DNA of 64,000 nt from a bacterium OL-1 (GTDB lineage: Bacteria; Actinomycetota; Coriobacteriia; Coriobacteriales; Atopobiaceae). The DNA lies in assembly GCA_000752675.2 (NCBI GenBank), contig LM994625.1, positions 489,940 through 553,939 of the forward strand, given 5' to 3'. Of the stretch, positions 1 through 15,505 are shown piece by piece; position 1 is the first letter of the stretch; each line of letters starts with the position of its first letter. The notes below the pieces were generated by a model that had not been told where the DNA came from, did not search any database, and worked only from the letters and a program-made list of their open reading frames with translations. The position numbers were made by a program, and so were the translations under genes.

Positions 1-169
1 CCTCGCCGGTCTTCTCGGCGACCATGTTGAAGGCACCGTAGACGATGCGCTCCGCGGTGGCCTTCTTGCCATCGAGGAGGACCTTGTTGATGAGCTGGGT
101 CACGAGGCGGTTGTTGTAGACGGCGTCAGGCTGGACCTCACGACGCACTGCTGCTGCACGACGCGGCAT
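1..169 (-). CDS. rpsG: 30S ribosomal protein S7, 5' part (cut by window edge)
   Basis: Ribosomal protein S7 is the primary assembly protein of the 30S head and contacts the 3' domain of 16S rRNA. Only the first 56 codons are visible. They begin [10 protein letters not shown] and contain [17 protein letters not shown], a block typical of S7. The ATG lies 45 nt after the rpsL stop codon, so rpsL and rpsG form the usual streptomycin operon. The gene continues past the left edge, where fusA would be expected by analogy with other bacteria. Only the 3' part is missing, and nothing suggests damage. Confidence 0.95.
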   Translation of the reverse strand, partial: MPRRAAAVRREVQPDAVYNNRLVTQLINKVLLDGKKATAERIVYGAFNMVAEKTGE

Positions 170-214
170 GTTTGTATCTCCCTAGAACAGTTGGCTTGCG
201 TTGCTTGTGATGGT

Positions 215-586
215 TTACTTGCCGCGCTTGGCGCCGTAGCGGGAACGGGCCTTCTTGCGGTTCTGGACGGCAGCGCAGTCATAGGCGCCACGGATGATCT
301 TGTAACGGACACCAGGGAGGTCACGGACACGGCCACCACGGATGAGCACGATGGAGTGCTCCTGCAGGTTGTGGCCCTCGCCGGGGATGTAGGCGGTGAC
401 CTCGATGCCGTTCACGAGGCGCACGCGGGCGACCTTGCGGAGGGCGGAGTTAGGCTTCTTGGGCGTGGTGGTGAAGACGCGGGTGCAGACGCCACGCTTC
501 TGGGGGTTGTGCTGGAGCGCGGCGTTCTTGGACTTGGCCTTGACGCTCACGCGGCTGTGGCGGACGAGCTGGTTAATGGTAGGCAA
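215..586 (-). CDS. rpsL: 30S ribosomal protein S12
   Basis: S12 sits at the decoding centre of the 30S subunit and is the classical streptomycin-resistance protein. The 123-residue product has the normal family length and all conserved blocks, including [13 protein letters not shown] and [10 protein letters not shown]. The start is a TTG, chosen because AAAAGGAGAG precedes it and the protein then aligns from residue 1. Lys43, a common site of resistance mutations, is the ordinary lysine. The residue at position 88 is Arg (codon CGT) instead of the usual Lys. It is the first gene of the str operon, with rpsG behind it. Confidence 0.98.
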   Translation of the reverse strand: MPTINQLVRHSRVSVKAKSKNAALQHNPQKRGVCTRVFTTTPKKPNSALRKVARVRLVNGIEVTAYIPGEGHNLQEHSIVLIRGGRVRDLPGVRYKIIRGAYDCAAVQNRKKARSRYGAKRGK

Positions 587-773
587 AGTTCTCTCCTTTT
601 ATACCTATCTACGTGCATGTACACGAATCTTAAGGGCAGCGCAGCACCGTCACCCTGGATTGGCGCGAGGTGATACGTTACGCGCGCCCGCTGCAGTTGT
701 CAAAAAGCCACGGGACCGGGCGTATCCCTTCTTCACGTGACGCACACGCAACTGGGGCGTCTGGGCACGAGAA

Positions 774-804
774 GGGCGGGGGCCACCTGCGTGGCACCCC
801 GCCC
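774..804 (-). terminator. Hairpin downstream of gldA
   Basis: A GC-rich hairpin lies 35 nt past the gldA stop, with arms built on GGGCGGGG and CCCCGCCC and an inner CCAC/GTGG pairing. On the minus strand it is followed by TTCTCGT, a weak U-tract, so it is a likely but imperfect intrinsic terminator. Confidence 0.55.
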
Positions 805-838
805 ATCACCGCAACGCTTGATGGAGCTAGCGTTTCCG

Positions 839-1951
839 CTACTCCTCCTCGTCGTCATCCAGACCGAGGACAGTCCTGCCGATGGCGTCCGTTGCCACGA
901 TGGCTGCATAGAGCTCGTCGGGCGTGACGTCACCTGCCAGGTTGTGGATCGTCTCGCCGGGGACGCAGGCGTTCTTGGCGATGGTGCGAATCTCGTCGTC
1001 GGTGGTGATGCCCAGCTCCTTCAGCGTGACCGGCAGGCCAACCTCGAGGCAGAACTCCTGCACGTCGAGGAACTCCTCCTCCGTTGCGCCCTCGAGCGTG
1101 AGCTGCACCAGGGTGCCAAAGGCCACGCAGTTGCCGTGGGGCACGGTGTGACCACCGAGCGAGGTAAGGCCGTTGTAGAAGGAGTGCGCCGCTGCGCAGT
1201 TGACGTTGTCAGCACCAATGCCGGAGAGGTAGACGTTGGCCTCGATAATGGCGTCCAGGGCAGGCGTCACCACGTGCTTCTCGCACGCGGCAAGCGCCTG
1301 GGTGCCGTAGTCGCGCAGCGTCTGGTAGCAGAGCTTGGCGAGCGCCATGCCGGCACGCGTGATGCCCGTGCCCTCGAGGCTGGGAGACTCGGTGCGGATG
1401 GATGCGCGGCCCTCGAAGTAGGTGCCCAGGGCGTCACCCATGCCGGCGACCAGGAAGCGCACCGGGGCGTTTGCGATGACCTGGGAATCAACCATGACGG
1501 CATCGGGGTTGGTGGGATAGAAGAGGTACTTGTCAAAGCTGCCGTCGTCGTTGTAGATGACCGAGAGACCCGTGCAGGGCGCGTCGGTGGCTGCGACGGT
1601 GGGGATGATCACCACGTGCTTGCCGGTATAGTAGGCCGTGGCCTTGGCGGTGTCGACGGCAGAGCCGCCACCCACGGCCACCACGGCATCGATGCTGTCC
1701 TCCTCGACGATTGCCTTCATCTTGGCAATCTCGCCCTTGCTCGAGATGCCGCCAAAGATCTCGTAGCGACGGTAGTCGCCTGCGTCGCCAAAGCTCTCCT
1801 CAAGCTGGTCATGGCAGGCCTTGTAGCCGCTCTTCGAGCACACGAAGAGCCAGCGCTTGCCCATATAGCCCATCTCGTCCTTGAACTTGAGCAGGGCACC
1901 CTTGCCCTGGACGTACTTCAGGGGCTCACGCATTGCACGCAACAGCTTCAT
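839..1951 (-). CDS. gldA: Glycerol dehydrogenase family protein (iron/zinc-type)
   Basis: The 370-residue protein belongs to the GldA branch of the iron-containing alcohol dehydrogenases, which oxidise glycerol to dihydroxyacetone with NAD. The nucleotide-binding GGGSAVDTAK block is at residues 94-103. The expected metal ligands are present as Asp173, His256 and His272, in the contexts AGMGDALG, AAAHSFYN and HTVPHGN. Length is normal for the family, and the C-terminus ends in an acidic run. It lies downstream of cadA on the same strand, but a hairpin separates them, so co-transcription is uncertain. sn-Glycerol-1-phosphate dehydrogenase is a less likely alternative because the overall pattern fits GldA. 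Confidence 0.85.
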   Translation of the reverse strand: MKLLRAMREPLKYVQGKGALLKFKDEMGYMGKRWLFVCSKSGYKACHDQLEESFGDAGDYRRYEIFGGISSKGEIAKMKAIVEEDSIDAVVAVGGGSAVDTAKATAYYTGKHVVIIPTVAATDAPCTGLSVIYNDDGSFDKYLFYPTNPDAVMVDSQVIANAPVRFLVAGMGDALGTYFEGRASIRTESPSLEGTGITRAGMALAKLCYQTLRDYGTQALAACEKHVVTPALDAIIEANVYLSGIGADNVNCAAAHSFYNGLTSLGGHTVPHGNCVAFGTLVQLTLEGATEEEFLDVQEFCLEVGLPVTLKELGITTDDEIRTIAKNACVPGETIHNLAGDVTPDELYAAIVATDAIGRTVLGLDDDEEE

Positions 1952-2040
1952 GGCGGTTCCCTTCTGTCATTGCGGCCGTGGCCTTCTCCACGGCATACGC
2001 AGTTGACAGTATTCCCATCATGTCAGCCTGAGATAGGCCA

Positions 2041-2072
2041 CCGCCACCGAAAGCGAAATTTTCCGGTGGCGG
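2041..2072 (-). terminator. Hairpin downstream of cadA
   Basis: Nine-bp arms CCGCCACCG and CGGTGGCGG surround a 14-nt A/T-rich loop just past the cadA stop. There is no clear U-tract on the minus strand, so it may act as an mRNA-stabilising hairpin rather than a terminator. Confidence 0.45.
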
Positions 2073-2104
2073 CGAGGTTCAAGCAATGATGTATGTTGGG
2101 CTAT

Positions 2105-4123
2105 CTAGCGCAGAACGCGCATGTCGTTGAGCACACAGAGCACCATGACGCCCACGTCACCAAAGACGGCGAGCCACATGGGGGCGAGACCAACCACGGC
2201 AAGGCAGAGGATGGCGACCTTCACCGCAATGGCAAAGACAATGTTCTGACGGGCGATGCGGATGGCGCGGCGGGCAATACGGATGGCCACGGCAATCTTG
2301 GAGGGCTTGTCATCCATGAGAACCACGTCCGCGGCCTCGATGGCGGCATCCGAGCCCATGGCGCCCATGGCAATTCCCACGTCCGCGCGGGCGAGGACCG
2401 GCGCATCGTTGATGCCGTCACCCACAAAGGCGAGCGTGGCGTCGCCCTCGCGCTCGCCGAGGAGACGCTCAACCTGATCAACCTTACCCACAGGGAGAAG
2501 CTCTGCGTGGTACTCGTCAAGTCCGAGTTCGCGGGCGACGCTTGCCGCAGCATCCTCGCGGTCGCCGGTGAGCATTACGCAGCGGTGGACTCCCTCGGCC
2601 TTGATGTTGGCAATCGCCTCTCGAGAGTCGTCCTTGACCTCGTCGGAGATGTGGATGTGACCGGCATACTCGCCGTCCACGGCCACGTGCACCACAGTCC
2701 CCCCAGCGGTATGGCAGCCCTGCCAGGTGGCACCCACCTCATCCATCAGGCGGTCGTTGCCAACTGCCACCCTATGGCCGTTGACCGTGGCAAGCACGCC
2801 GTGGCCGGCCTCCTCGGTAACGTCAGTCACGGTGCAGCCGTCGTGATCACTGGGATAGGCATCGCGAAGCGCGGCCGCGATGGGGTGCGTGGAGTTGTGC
2901 TCCACATGAGCGGCCAAGTGGAGGAGCTGCTCTTCGGTCAGATGCGACGGGTGGACCGTGGTGACCTTGAAGACGCCCTTGGTGAGCGTGCCCGTCTTGT
3001 CGAAGACAACGGTCTGCGCCTTTGCCAGAGCCTCGAGGTAGTTCGACCCCTTCACGAGGATGCCGTGCTTGGAGGCGCTGCCGATGCCACCAAAGAACGT
3101 GAGGGGCACCGAGAGGACCAGCGCACAGGGGCACGAGACCACGAGGAAGGTGAGAGCGCGCAGGAGCCACTTGGCGAAGTTGGCGCCAAAGTCACCCGAG
3201 ACGAGCGGCGGAAGCACAGCCACTGCAATGGCCAGGTAGACCACGATGGGCGTATAGACCTTGGCAAAGCGCTTGATGAACTTCTCGGAGCGGGACTTAT
3301 TGGAGCCGGCATTCTTGACCATGTCGATGATCTTGCTTGCCGTGGACTCGCCAAAGGCCTTGGTCACGCGCAGGCGAAGCACGCCGGAAAGGTTCACGCA
3401 GCCAGAGAACGCAGCCTCGCCGGGCTTGACGGAGCGCGGCACGGACTCGCCGGTGATGGCGCGGGTGTCGAGGCTTGAGGTGCCTTCAATCACGGTTCCG
3501 TCGAGGGGGATCTTCTCGCCAGGCTTTACCAGGATGACCTCCCCCACCTGCACCGAATTGGGGTCGACAACGGCCACCTCGCCGTTGCGCTCGACGTTTG
3601 CGGTATCGGGGCGGATGTCCAGGAGCTCCTTGATCGAGCGCTTGGAATTGCCCTCGGCGATGCCCTCGAAGAGCTCACCCACCTGGAAGAAGAGCATTAC
3701 GAAGACGGCCTCGGCAAACTGGGGCTCTCCGCCGGGCACAAAGCCAATGAGCAGGGCACCAATGGTGGCGATGGACATGAGGAAGTCCTCGTCGAAGGGG
3801 TGCCCATGCGCCACAGACTCGGCGGCCTCGGCAATCACGCTACCTCCCGCGACCACGTAGGACGGCAGGTAGATGAGGAGCTGCGCCCAGAGCGGCAGGT
3901 CTGTCAGGCGCTGGATGATAACTGCCGCGACGAGAAGCACCGCGGCTACGATGATGCGACGCATGAGGACCGACGGGTCCTCGTCGTCATCGTCCTCTTC
4001 GCCACCGTCACCCTCGCCTTCGAGCGCCTCCTCGTCATCATCGGCGCAGGTAGCGCAGGTGACCTTCTCGTCCTTCTCTTCACCCTCGTGGTGGCAGCAT
4101 GAGCAAGACATCGTGTCCTCCAT
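2105..4123 (-). CDS. cadA: P1B-type heavy-metal (Zn/Cd/Co) exporting ATPase
   Basis: This is a 672-residue P-type ATPase that would pump divalent heavy metals out of the cell. The transmembrane metal site CPC is at residues 331-333, the phosphorylated Asp375 lies in DKTGTLT, and the hinge GDGINDAP is near residue 570. There is no N-terminal HMA ferredoxin-like domain. Instead the first 50 residues hold clustered Cys and His (Cys7, 9, 10, His11, 12, Cys23, 26) followed by a strongly acidic run, a probable metal-binding tail. The protein is shorter than HMA-bearing CadA as a result. An ArsR-type operator lies upstream and the matching regulator gene is nearby. The exact metal cannot be told from sequence; zinc is favoured by the regulator's ligands. 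Confidence 0.92.
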   Translation of the reverse strand: MEDTMSCSCCHHEGEEKDEKVTCATCADDDEEALEGEGDGGEEDDDDEDPSVLMRRIIVAAVLLVAAVIIQRLTDLPLWAQLLIYLPSYVVAGGSVIAEAAESVAHGHPFDEDFLMSIATIGALLIGFVPGGEPQFAEAVFVMLFFQVGELFEGIAEGNSKRSIKELLDIRPDTANVERNGEVAVVDPNSVQVGEVILVKPGEKIPLDGTVIEGTSSLDTRAITGESVPRSVKPGEAAFSGCVNLSGVLRLRVTKAFGESTASKIIDMVKNAGSNKSRSEKFIKRFAKVYTPIVVYLAIAVAVLPPLVSGDFGANFAKWLLRALTFLVVSCPCALVLSVPLTFFGGIGSASKHGILVKGSNYLEALAKAQTVVFDKTGTLTKGVFKVTTVHPSHLTEEQLLHLAAHVEHNSTHPIAAALRDAYPSDHDGCTVTDVTEEAGHGVLATVNGHRVAVGNDRLMDEVGATWQGCHTAGGTVVHVAVDGEYAGHIHISDEVKDDSREAIANIKAEGVHRCVMLTGDREDAAASVARELGLDEYHAELLPVGKVDQVERLLGEREGDATLAFVGDGINDAPVLARADVGIAMGAMGSDAAIEAADVVLMDDKPSKIAVAIRIARRAIRIARQNIVFAIAVKVAILCLAVVGLAPMWLAVFGDVGVMVLCVLNDMRVLR

Positions 4124-4164
4124 TGGTTCAGCCGTACACCTTGGCGCTCATGTGTCTAATCCAG

Positions 4165-4186
4165 TGAACACATGAGCACGTGTTCA
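4165..4186. promoter_or_regulatory. ArsR/SmtB-type operator of cadA
   Basis: An imperfect 22-bp palindrome with outer arms TGAACA and TGTTCA matches its own reverse complement at 18 of 22 positions. TGAACA...TGTTCA is the known core of ArsR/SmtB-family operators. It sits 42-63 bp upstream of the cadA ATG, just downstream of a candidate promoter, where a bound repressor would block initiation. No such site is visible in front of the regulator gene itself. Confidence 0.7.
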
Positions 4187-4191
4187 TACGT

Positions 4192-4220
4192 ACACTACCA
4201 TGTTGGTGCATATGGGTCAA
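4192..4220 (-). promoter_or_regulatory. Candidate cadA promoter
   Basis: On the minus strand TTGACC (4215-4220) is followed after 17 nt by TAGTGT (4192-4197). The -35 is good and the -10 weak, as in many repressed metal-export promoters. The ArsR-type operator begins within a few bases of the -10. Confidence 0.45.
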
Positions 4221-4386
4221 TGGAGGTCCCGCGCCCAGCGCACGGCACTCTTCCCCGCCACCGTTCTTTGCAGGCATATCTGAAACGGACGTAAAGCTTC
4301 CACAGTTCCCCGCTCCCGATTTAGAAAAATGAGACTTTTTCTGCGGCTGGCGTGTGTTCCTTGCGCGTATCCCGCGGTCCTCTCCG

Positions 4387-4466
4387 ATTTATTGCGCGAT
4401 ATTCTTTGCCAAATCTGCGTCATCCCAGTTGGGTGATTAGTCATCAAGGAAATTCGCGCAATAAAT
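4387..4466. repeat. 80-bp nested inverted repeat in the cadA-arsR gap
   Basis: Perfect 13-bp arms, ATTTATTGCGCGA at 4387-4399 and its complement at 4454-4466, extend inwards to 22 bp with three mismatches. The 36-nt loop holds a second small hairpin (TCATCCCA/TGGGTGA). No coding potential was recognised in the rest of the gap between 4221 and 4694. The arms lack flanking target duplications that I could see, so its origin is unknown. Confidence 0.65.
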
Positions 4467-4694
4467 GCGGCGTGGAGGAGAGATTGAGGAGGAGACATCC
4501 ACCTACAGCCAAGCCTCAACGAGCGGCAAAGCGACCCCGCCCGCATCCCTGTTCTTTGTCGGTTTTTGAGAAGTCAGACGGACGATTGCGCAGGTCAAGA
4601 GTATCGCAGTTCTCAGATTCCGCTAGAGAACACCGTTTTGTGTACGGAGGACATCGCTAGGAGACAGCCGAGAGAAACGGCATCTGAGCGTGAC

Positions 4695-5039
4695 CTACTC
4701 CTCGCTGGCACGCACGGGCTCGGCGGCGTGCAGCAGGCCAACGGAGATGAGGGTGGTCACATGTTCGTCTGCCAGCGAGTAGATCACCCGACGTCCGTCT
4801 CGGCGGGCAGTCACCAACCCTCGGTCGCGCAGCAGCCGTAGCTGGTGCGATATTGCCGACTGCGAGACGGCGCAGATCTCCTCAAGGTCAGAGACGCTCT
4901 TCTCGCCCAGCGAGAGCGCCCCCAGAATGCGGAAGCGCGTCAGGTCAGAGAGCGCGTCAAAAATCTGCGTGGCGTCATAGACCACGTCGTCGTTAGAAAG
5001 GTACTCGTCGAGAAGGCCCCTCGAGCACGCCTCATTCAT
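4695..5039 (-). CDS. ArsR/SmtB-family metal-sensing repressor (alpha-5 zinc type)
   Basis: A 114-residue winged-helix repressor. The recognition region is around residues 50-72 (SQSAISHQLRLLRD). The sensing motif is complete: Asp91, His93, His104 and Glu107 follow the pattern D-x-H-x10-H-x2-E of the alpha-5 site of SmtB-like zinc sensors. The alpha-3 CxC site of CadC-type cadmium/lead sensors is incomplete, with only Cys56 there and Cys5 near the N-terminus. The start was placed at the ATG preceded by GGGGAGG; an in-frame upstream GTG-type extension of 11 codons lacks such a site. The divalent-metal ATPase gene 570 bp downstream carries a fitting operator, so this protein probably controls it. 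Confidence 0.88.
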   Translation of the reverse strand: MNEACSRGLLDEYLSNDDVVYDATQIFDALSDLTRFRILGALSLGEKSVSDLEEICAVSQSAISHQLRLLRDRGLVTARRDGRRVIYSLADEHVTTLISVGLLHAAEPVRASEE

Positions 5040-5218
5040 GGGTCCTCCCCCCACCGTTGGCGGCACAATCAACTCTCATTCTGGTTCATGGTACCCGGTT
5101 ACCGCTTGGCTGGCACACGAGCCCATTTGCCGTAGGTCAACAGCACGGCGGGCCAACGCATAAGACCATTATCTTTAGCCCATGGGGAAGATCGCGCTAC
5201 CACACCTATTGAACTTGA

Positions 5219-5593
5219 ATGGCAGAGGAGAGCCCCACGGAGAACGGCCCCCGCTCAAAGGCTGGCTACCACGCCTACGCACAGGCATCGGTTGTCATTG
5301 GAATACTTGCCGCCTCGCTCCCGGCTGGAGTAGCAAAGATCGCGTGTTGGGTCGTCCTTCTCCCCTCCGTGCTCGCCTTCCCTTACATGACAAGAAGGTT
5401 TGACATACCCATGGGCAGCAGGCTTTTCGTGATCACGCATGCCATCTTGTACAGCCTGCTCTGGCTGCTCCTTGGCGCCAACGCACTTGGCGTCCAGCTC
5501 CCCTACGACACGCTGTACGTTGCGTGGATCGTGGTACTTCTTGGCGCAGCCTGTACGCAGGGCTTCATCAAAGCACGCAAGCGCTCGCACACA
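5219..5593 (+). CDS. Small putative membrane protein, 3' end undefined
   Basis: The reading frame from the ATG at 5219 encodes about 125 residues that look genuine. Hydrophobic segments lie near residues 24-57, 68-90 and 98-116, and the stretch ends in a basic tail FIKARKRSHTKR. I do not recognise the family. No stop codon follows: the frame runs through the rpoC terminator hairpin and then antisense to rpoC for more than a thousand codons. The end given here is only where membrane-protein character stops. It may be a gene that lost its stop, or one read to the end of its transcript. No strong ribosome binding site is visible. It converges on rpoC. Confidence 0.45.
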
Positions 5594-5595
5594 AA

Positions 5596-5624
5596 ACGGG
5601 CCCCGACGCGATGCCGGGGCCCGT
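5596..5624 (-). terminator. rpoBC intrinsic terminator
   Basis: A perfect 10-bp stem, ACGGGCCCCG with its complement, encloses a 9-nt loop and is followed on the minus strand by TTTTGTGTG. It sits 45 nt past the rpoC stop and would end the rpoB-rpoC transcript. In the plus direction the trailing sequence TCTATCTATC is only weakly U-rich. Confidence 0.85.
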
Positions 5625-5668
5625 CTATCTATCTGTGCGGCAGGTTCGCCACCTGGCCCGTGCGTGGG

Positions 5669-10114
<4,446 letters not shown>

Positions 10115-10119
10115 AGTCG

Positions 10120-13641
<3,522 letters not shown>

Positions 13642-13693
13642 CAGGCTTTTCCTCCTTCAAAAGGGTGGAAGGCGGCAATTGTCGCAAACTAGT

Positions 13694-13722
13694 AATCTAG
13701 CCAAGGTCAAGACTCTCGTCAA
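13694..13722 (-). promoter_or_regulatory. rpoBC promoter
   Basis: On the minus strand TTGACG (13717-13722) and TAGATT (13694-13699) are separated by exactly 17 nt. This is a good housekeeping sigma-factor match about 55 bp upstream of the rpoB start. It implies that rpoBC has its own promoter in addition to any read-through from rplJL. Confidence 0.75.
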
Positions 13723-13736
13723 CAACAAGTCTTGAC
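13706..13736. repeat. Inverted repeat across the rpoB -35 region
   Basis: GTCAAGACT (13706-13714) and its exact complement AGTCTTGAC (13728-13736) flank a 13-nt spacer. The pair brackets the -35 box of the rpoB promoter, so it could be a protein-binding site. It could also fold only in a transcript that starts further upstream. Confidence 0.55.
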
Positions 13737-14120
13737 TTGCTCAGCATTTTCTATTAGATTCTCCAAGTTTTCACGCGTTTCCCGCAAAATCCCAGAAAGC
13801 TTGTGGAGGAATCATGGGGGATCGGCGAGTCACTGGCACCCATGGGCCGGACGCGGCGCCAGGATATGACGGCTTGCTACCGTTCCATTAAGGCTGCGGG
13901 GCATCAACTGGGCAAATACACCAAAACCTAGACGTGCCGGTAACAACGGTTTGCTGCAACGCACGCTTGTTACCGCCCCGGCAAGGTGCCGCTGAGTTTC
14001 CGCAGTTGAGGGTTTCTCGATCTTCCGTGCCGGTAACAACGAGTCGGGCTAGGCAACCCCTTTACCGGAGCGACGGCAAGCACATAGGCGCTGTTAAGGT
14101 CCCCCGCACCCCGCATACAA
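13737..14120. other. Non-coding gap between rplL terminator and rpoB promoter, with dispersed repeat motifs
   Basis: No convincing gene was found in this stretch of nearly 400 bp. The 15-mer GTGCCGGTAACAACG occurs at 13934-13948 and again at 14027-14041. Between them TTGTTACCG (13967-13975) is the inverted form of its core. The run CTGGGCAAAT just before the first copy is also present near 24815, upstream of another copy of the motif, so the sequence may belong to a dispersed intergenic repeat family. The short open frames across it show no protein-like features. Confidence 0.5.
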
Positions 14121-14150
14121 AAGGGGCCGAGCCATGCGGCCCGACCCCTT
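14121..14150 (-). terminator. rplJL intrinsic terminator
   Basis: A stem of AAGGGG with CCCCTT, continued inward by a nearly complete CGAGCC/GGCCCG pairing, is followed on the minus strand by TTTTGTATG. It lies 33 nt past the rplL stop. Confidence 0.75.
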
Positions 14151-14183
14151 GAACTCAAGCAGAGCGTCCGAGAAAACCCGAAG

Positions 14184-14564
14184 TTACTTCAGGGTGACGG
14201 TGGCGCCGGCCTCCTCGAGCTGCTTCTTGGCGTCCTCGGCGTCCTCCTTCTTGGCACCCTCGAGCAGGACGGTAGGAGCGGACTCCACCTTGTCCTTGGC
14301 CTCCTTGAGGCCGAGGCTGGTGAGGGCACGGACGACCTTGATGACGGCGATCTTGTTGGAGCCGAAGGAGGTCAGCTCAACGTCGAAGTTGGTCTTCTCC
14401 TCCTCCTCGGCGGCAGCAGCGCCAGCTGCGGGAGCAGCGGCAACCGCGACGGGGGCGGCGGCGGACACGCCGAAGACGTCCTCCAGCTCGTGGACGAGCT
14501 CGGAAAGCTCGAGGGCGGGCATCTCCTTGATGGCCTCGATGATCTCTTCCTTGGTAGCAGCCAT
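14184..14564 (-). CDS. rplL: 50S ribosomal protein L7/L12
   Basis: This is the multi-copy stalk protein that recruits translation factors to the ribosome. The 126-residue product has the N-terminal dimerisation helices ([15 protein letters not shown]...), a flexible Ala-rich hinge around residues 36-55, and the globular factor-binding domain with [20 protein letters not shown]. It lies 84 nt behind rplJ in the same transcript, and a triplicated 9-bp repeat occupies the spacer. Length and all conserved positions are ordinary. Confidence 0.97.
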   Translation of the reverse strand: MAATKEEIIEAIKEMPALELSELVHELEDVFGVSAAAPVAVAAAPAAGAAAAEEEEKTNFDVELTSFGSNKIAVIKVVRALTSLGLKEAKDKVESAPTVLLEGAKKEDAEDAKKQLEEAGATVTLK

Positions 14565-14614
14565 GCTAATTCTCCTTTGCGTTGGGGCACCTTGTGTGCC
14601 CTCAGGTTTGTCTG

Positions 14615-14641
14615 GTAGTGCGGGTAGTGCGTGTAGTGCGG
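14615..14641. repeat. Three tandem 9-bp repeats in the rplJ-rplL spacer
   Basis: GTAGTGCG occurs at 14615, 14624 and 14633, exactly 9 bp apart. It is a short tandem array within the rplJ-rplL mRNA, between the rplJ stop and the rplL ribosome binding site. Copy number may vary between strains. Confidence 0.8.
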
Positions 14642-14648
14642 CAGGGCG

Positions 14649-15167
14649 CTAGGCGGCCTGCTTGTCGGCGACCGCCTGGAGCGCGGTGACGAGGCCCCTG
14701 GCGGGACCAGCGCACACCTGCGCAATGCCGGAGAGCGGGCTGCCAATGACGTACACGAGCTTGGCGAGCAGCTCGTCGCGGGACGGGAGCTCGGCGTATG
14801 CGAGAGCCTCCTCGGCCGAAATGGCCTTGCCGTCGGCGATGCCACCCAGGATCTGCATCTTCTTGAGCTTGTCGGCCTCCTGCTTCAGGACCTTGGCGGC
14901 CTCGACAGGATCCTTCTCGTAGAAGACGTAGGCGCAGGTGCCCTTGAGCATGTCGTCGATGTTGGGCATCTCGGCCTCATTGAGGGCAATGCGCACGATG
15001 TTGTTCTTGTAGACCTTCATGTGTGCGTTGGCCTCGCGCAGGGCGCGACGGAGCTCCTGGGCCTCCTTGACGGTGAGGCCGCGGTAGTCGACGACAAAGA
15101 CACCCTTGGAGGCCTCGATTGAACCCTTGACCTTCTCGAGCATGTCGATGTTGGACTGTGCTGGCAT
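14649..15167 (-). CDS. rplJ: 50S ribosomal protein L10
   Basis: L10 anchors L7/L12 dimers to the ribosome and, in many bacteria, represses its own mRNA. The 172-residue product has the typical rRNA-binding start (VFVVDYRGLTVKEAQELRRALRE) and a C-terminal helix for L12 binding. AAGGAGGTG precedes the ATG. An L10-type leader lies upstream, so feedback control of rplJ-rplL is likely. The gene is cotranscribed with rplL and is of normal length. Confidence 0.97.
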   Translation of the reverse strand: MPAQSNIDMLEKVKGSIEASKGVFVVDYRGLTVKEAQELRRALREANAHMKVYKNNIVRIALNEAEMPNIDDMLKGTCAYVFYEKDPVEAAKVLKQEADKLKKMQILGGIADGKAISAEEALAYAELPSRDELLAKLVYVIGSPLSGIAQVCAGPARGLVTALQAVADKQAA

Positions 15168-15234
15168 GTGAACACCTCCTTCTCATGCGTTTCCGGGCAC
15201 GATCCGCCGACGCGGCGGGCCCCTCGCATGAGAG

Positions 15235-15380
15235 GGCCCCGCTTGGCGCAGCCAAACGGGGCCTCATAGGTTCATAGCTGAGACCACCTCGGCAGGCGGG
15301 TTTCCCCTTTGAGCCCTTAGGCACCGGCTGTCTTTGGCAGCGGGACGTGCAACGTGTGCAATGCAGGCTAAAAACCTGCA
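15235..15380 (-). ncRNA. L10 leader, autoregulatory mRNA element of rplJL
   Basis: The 5' untranslated region of rplJL contains CCTGCCGAGGT (complement of 15286-15296), the signature of the ribosomal protein L10 leader family, in which the L10-L12 complex binds its mRNA. It is followed by a 13-bp hairpin at 15235-15263 with arms built on GGCCCCG...CGGGGCC, which could be a terminator or sequester downstream sequence. Upstream hairpin TGCAGG/CCTGCA lies near 15364-15382. Exact ends are estimates. Confidence 0.75.
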
Positions 15381-15386
15381 GCAGAT

Positions 15387-15416
15387 ATTCTCGCACGCTA
15401 GATGCACGCGCGTCAA
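15387..15416 (-). promoter_or_regulatory. rplJL promoter
   Basis: On the minus strand TTGACG (15411-15416) and GAGAAT (15387-15392) are 18 nt apart, upstream of the L10 leader. The -10 matches four of six consensus positions. It implies transcription of rplJL independently of rplKA, whose transcript ends at the terminator at 15506-15529. Confidence 0.55.
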
Positions 15417-15470
15417 GACGCCCAGGCAAGACACGCCATCGACACATAAGCGCCCGGGATTGCATGCGAT

Positions 15471-15498
15471 GAGACAAAGGGACAATCCCCTCGTCTTA
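15471..15498. repeat. Palindromic repeat, copy A (GAGACAAAGGGAC family)
   Basis: GAGACAAAGGGAC followed by an imperfect complement (ATCCCCTCGTCTTA) makes a short hairpin just beyond the rplA terminator. Two further copies lie at 32644-32670 and 36728-36762. This copy is the most diverged, with mismatches in the right arm. Confidence 0.75.
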
Positions 15499-15505
15499 TA
15501 AAAAT

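Noticed and set aside
2093-3478. Plus-strand His/Gly-rich frame opposite cadA
   Set aside because: Antisense artefact; the minus strand has CPC, DKTGT and GDGIND motifs in frame.
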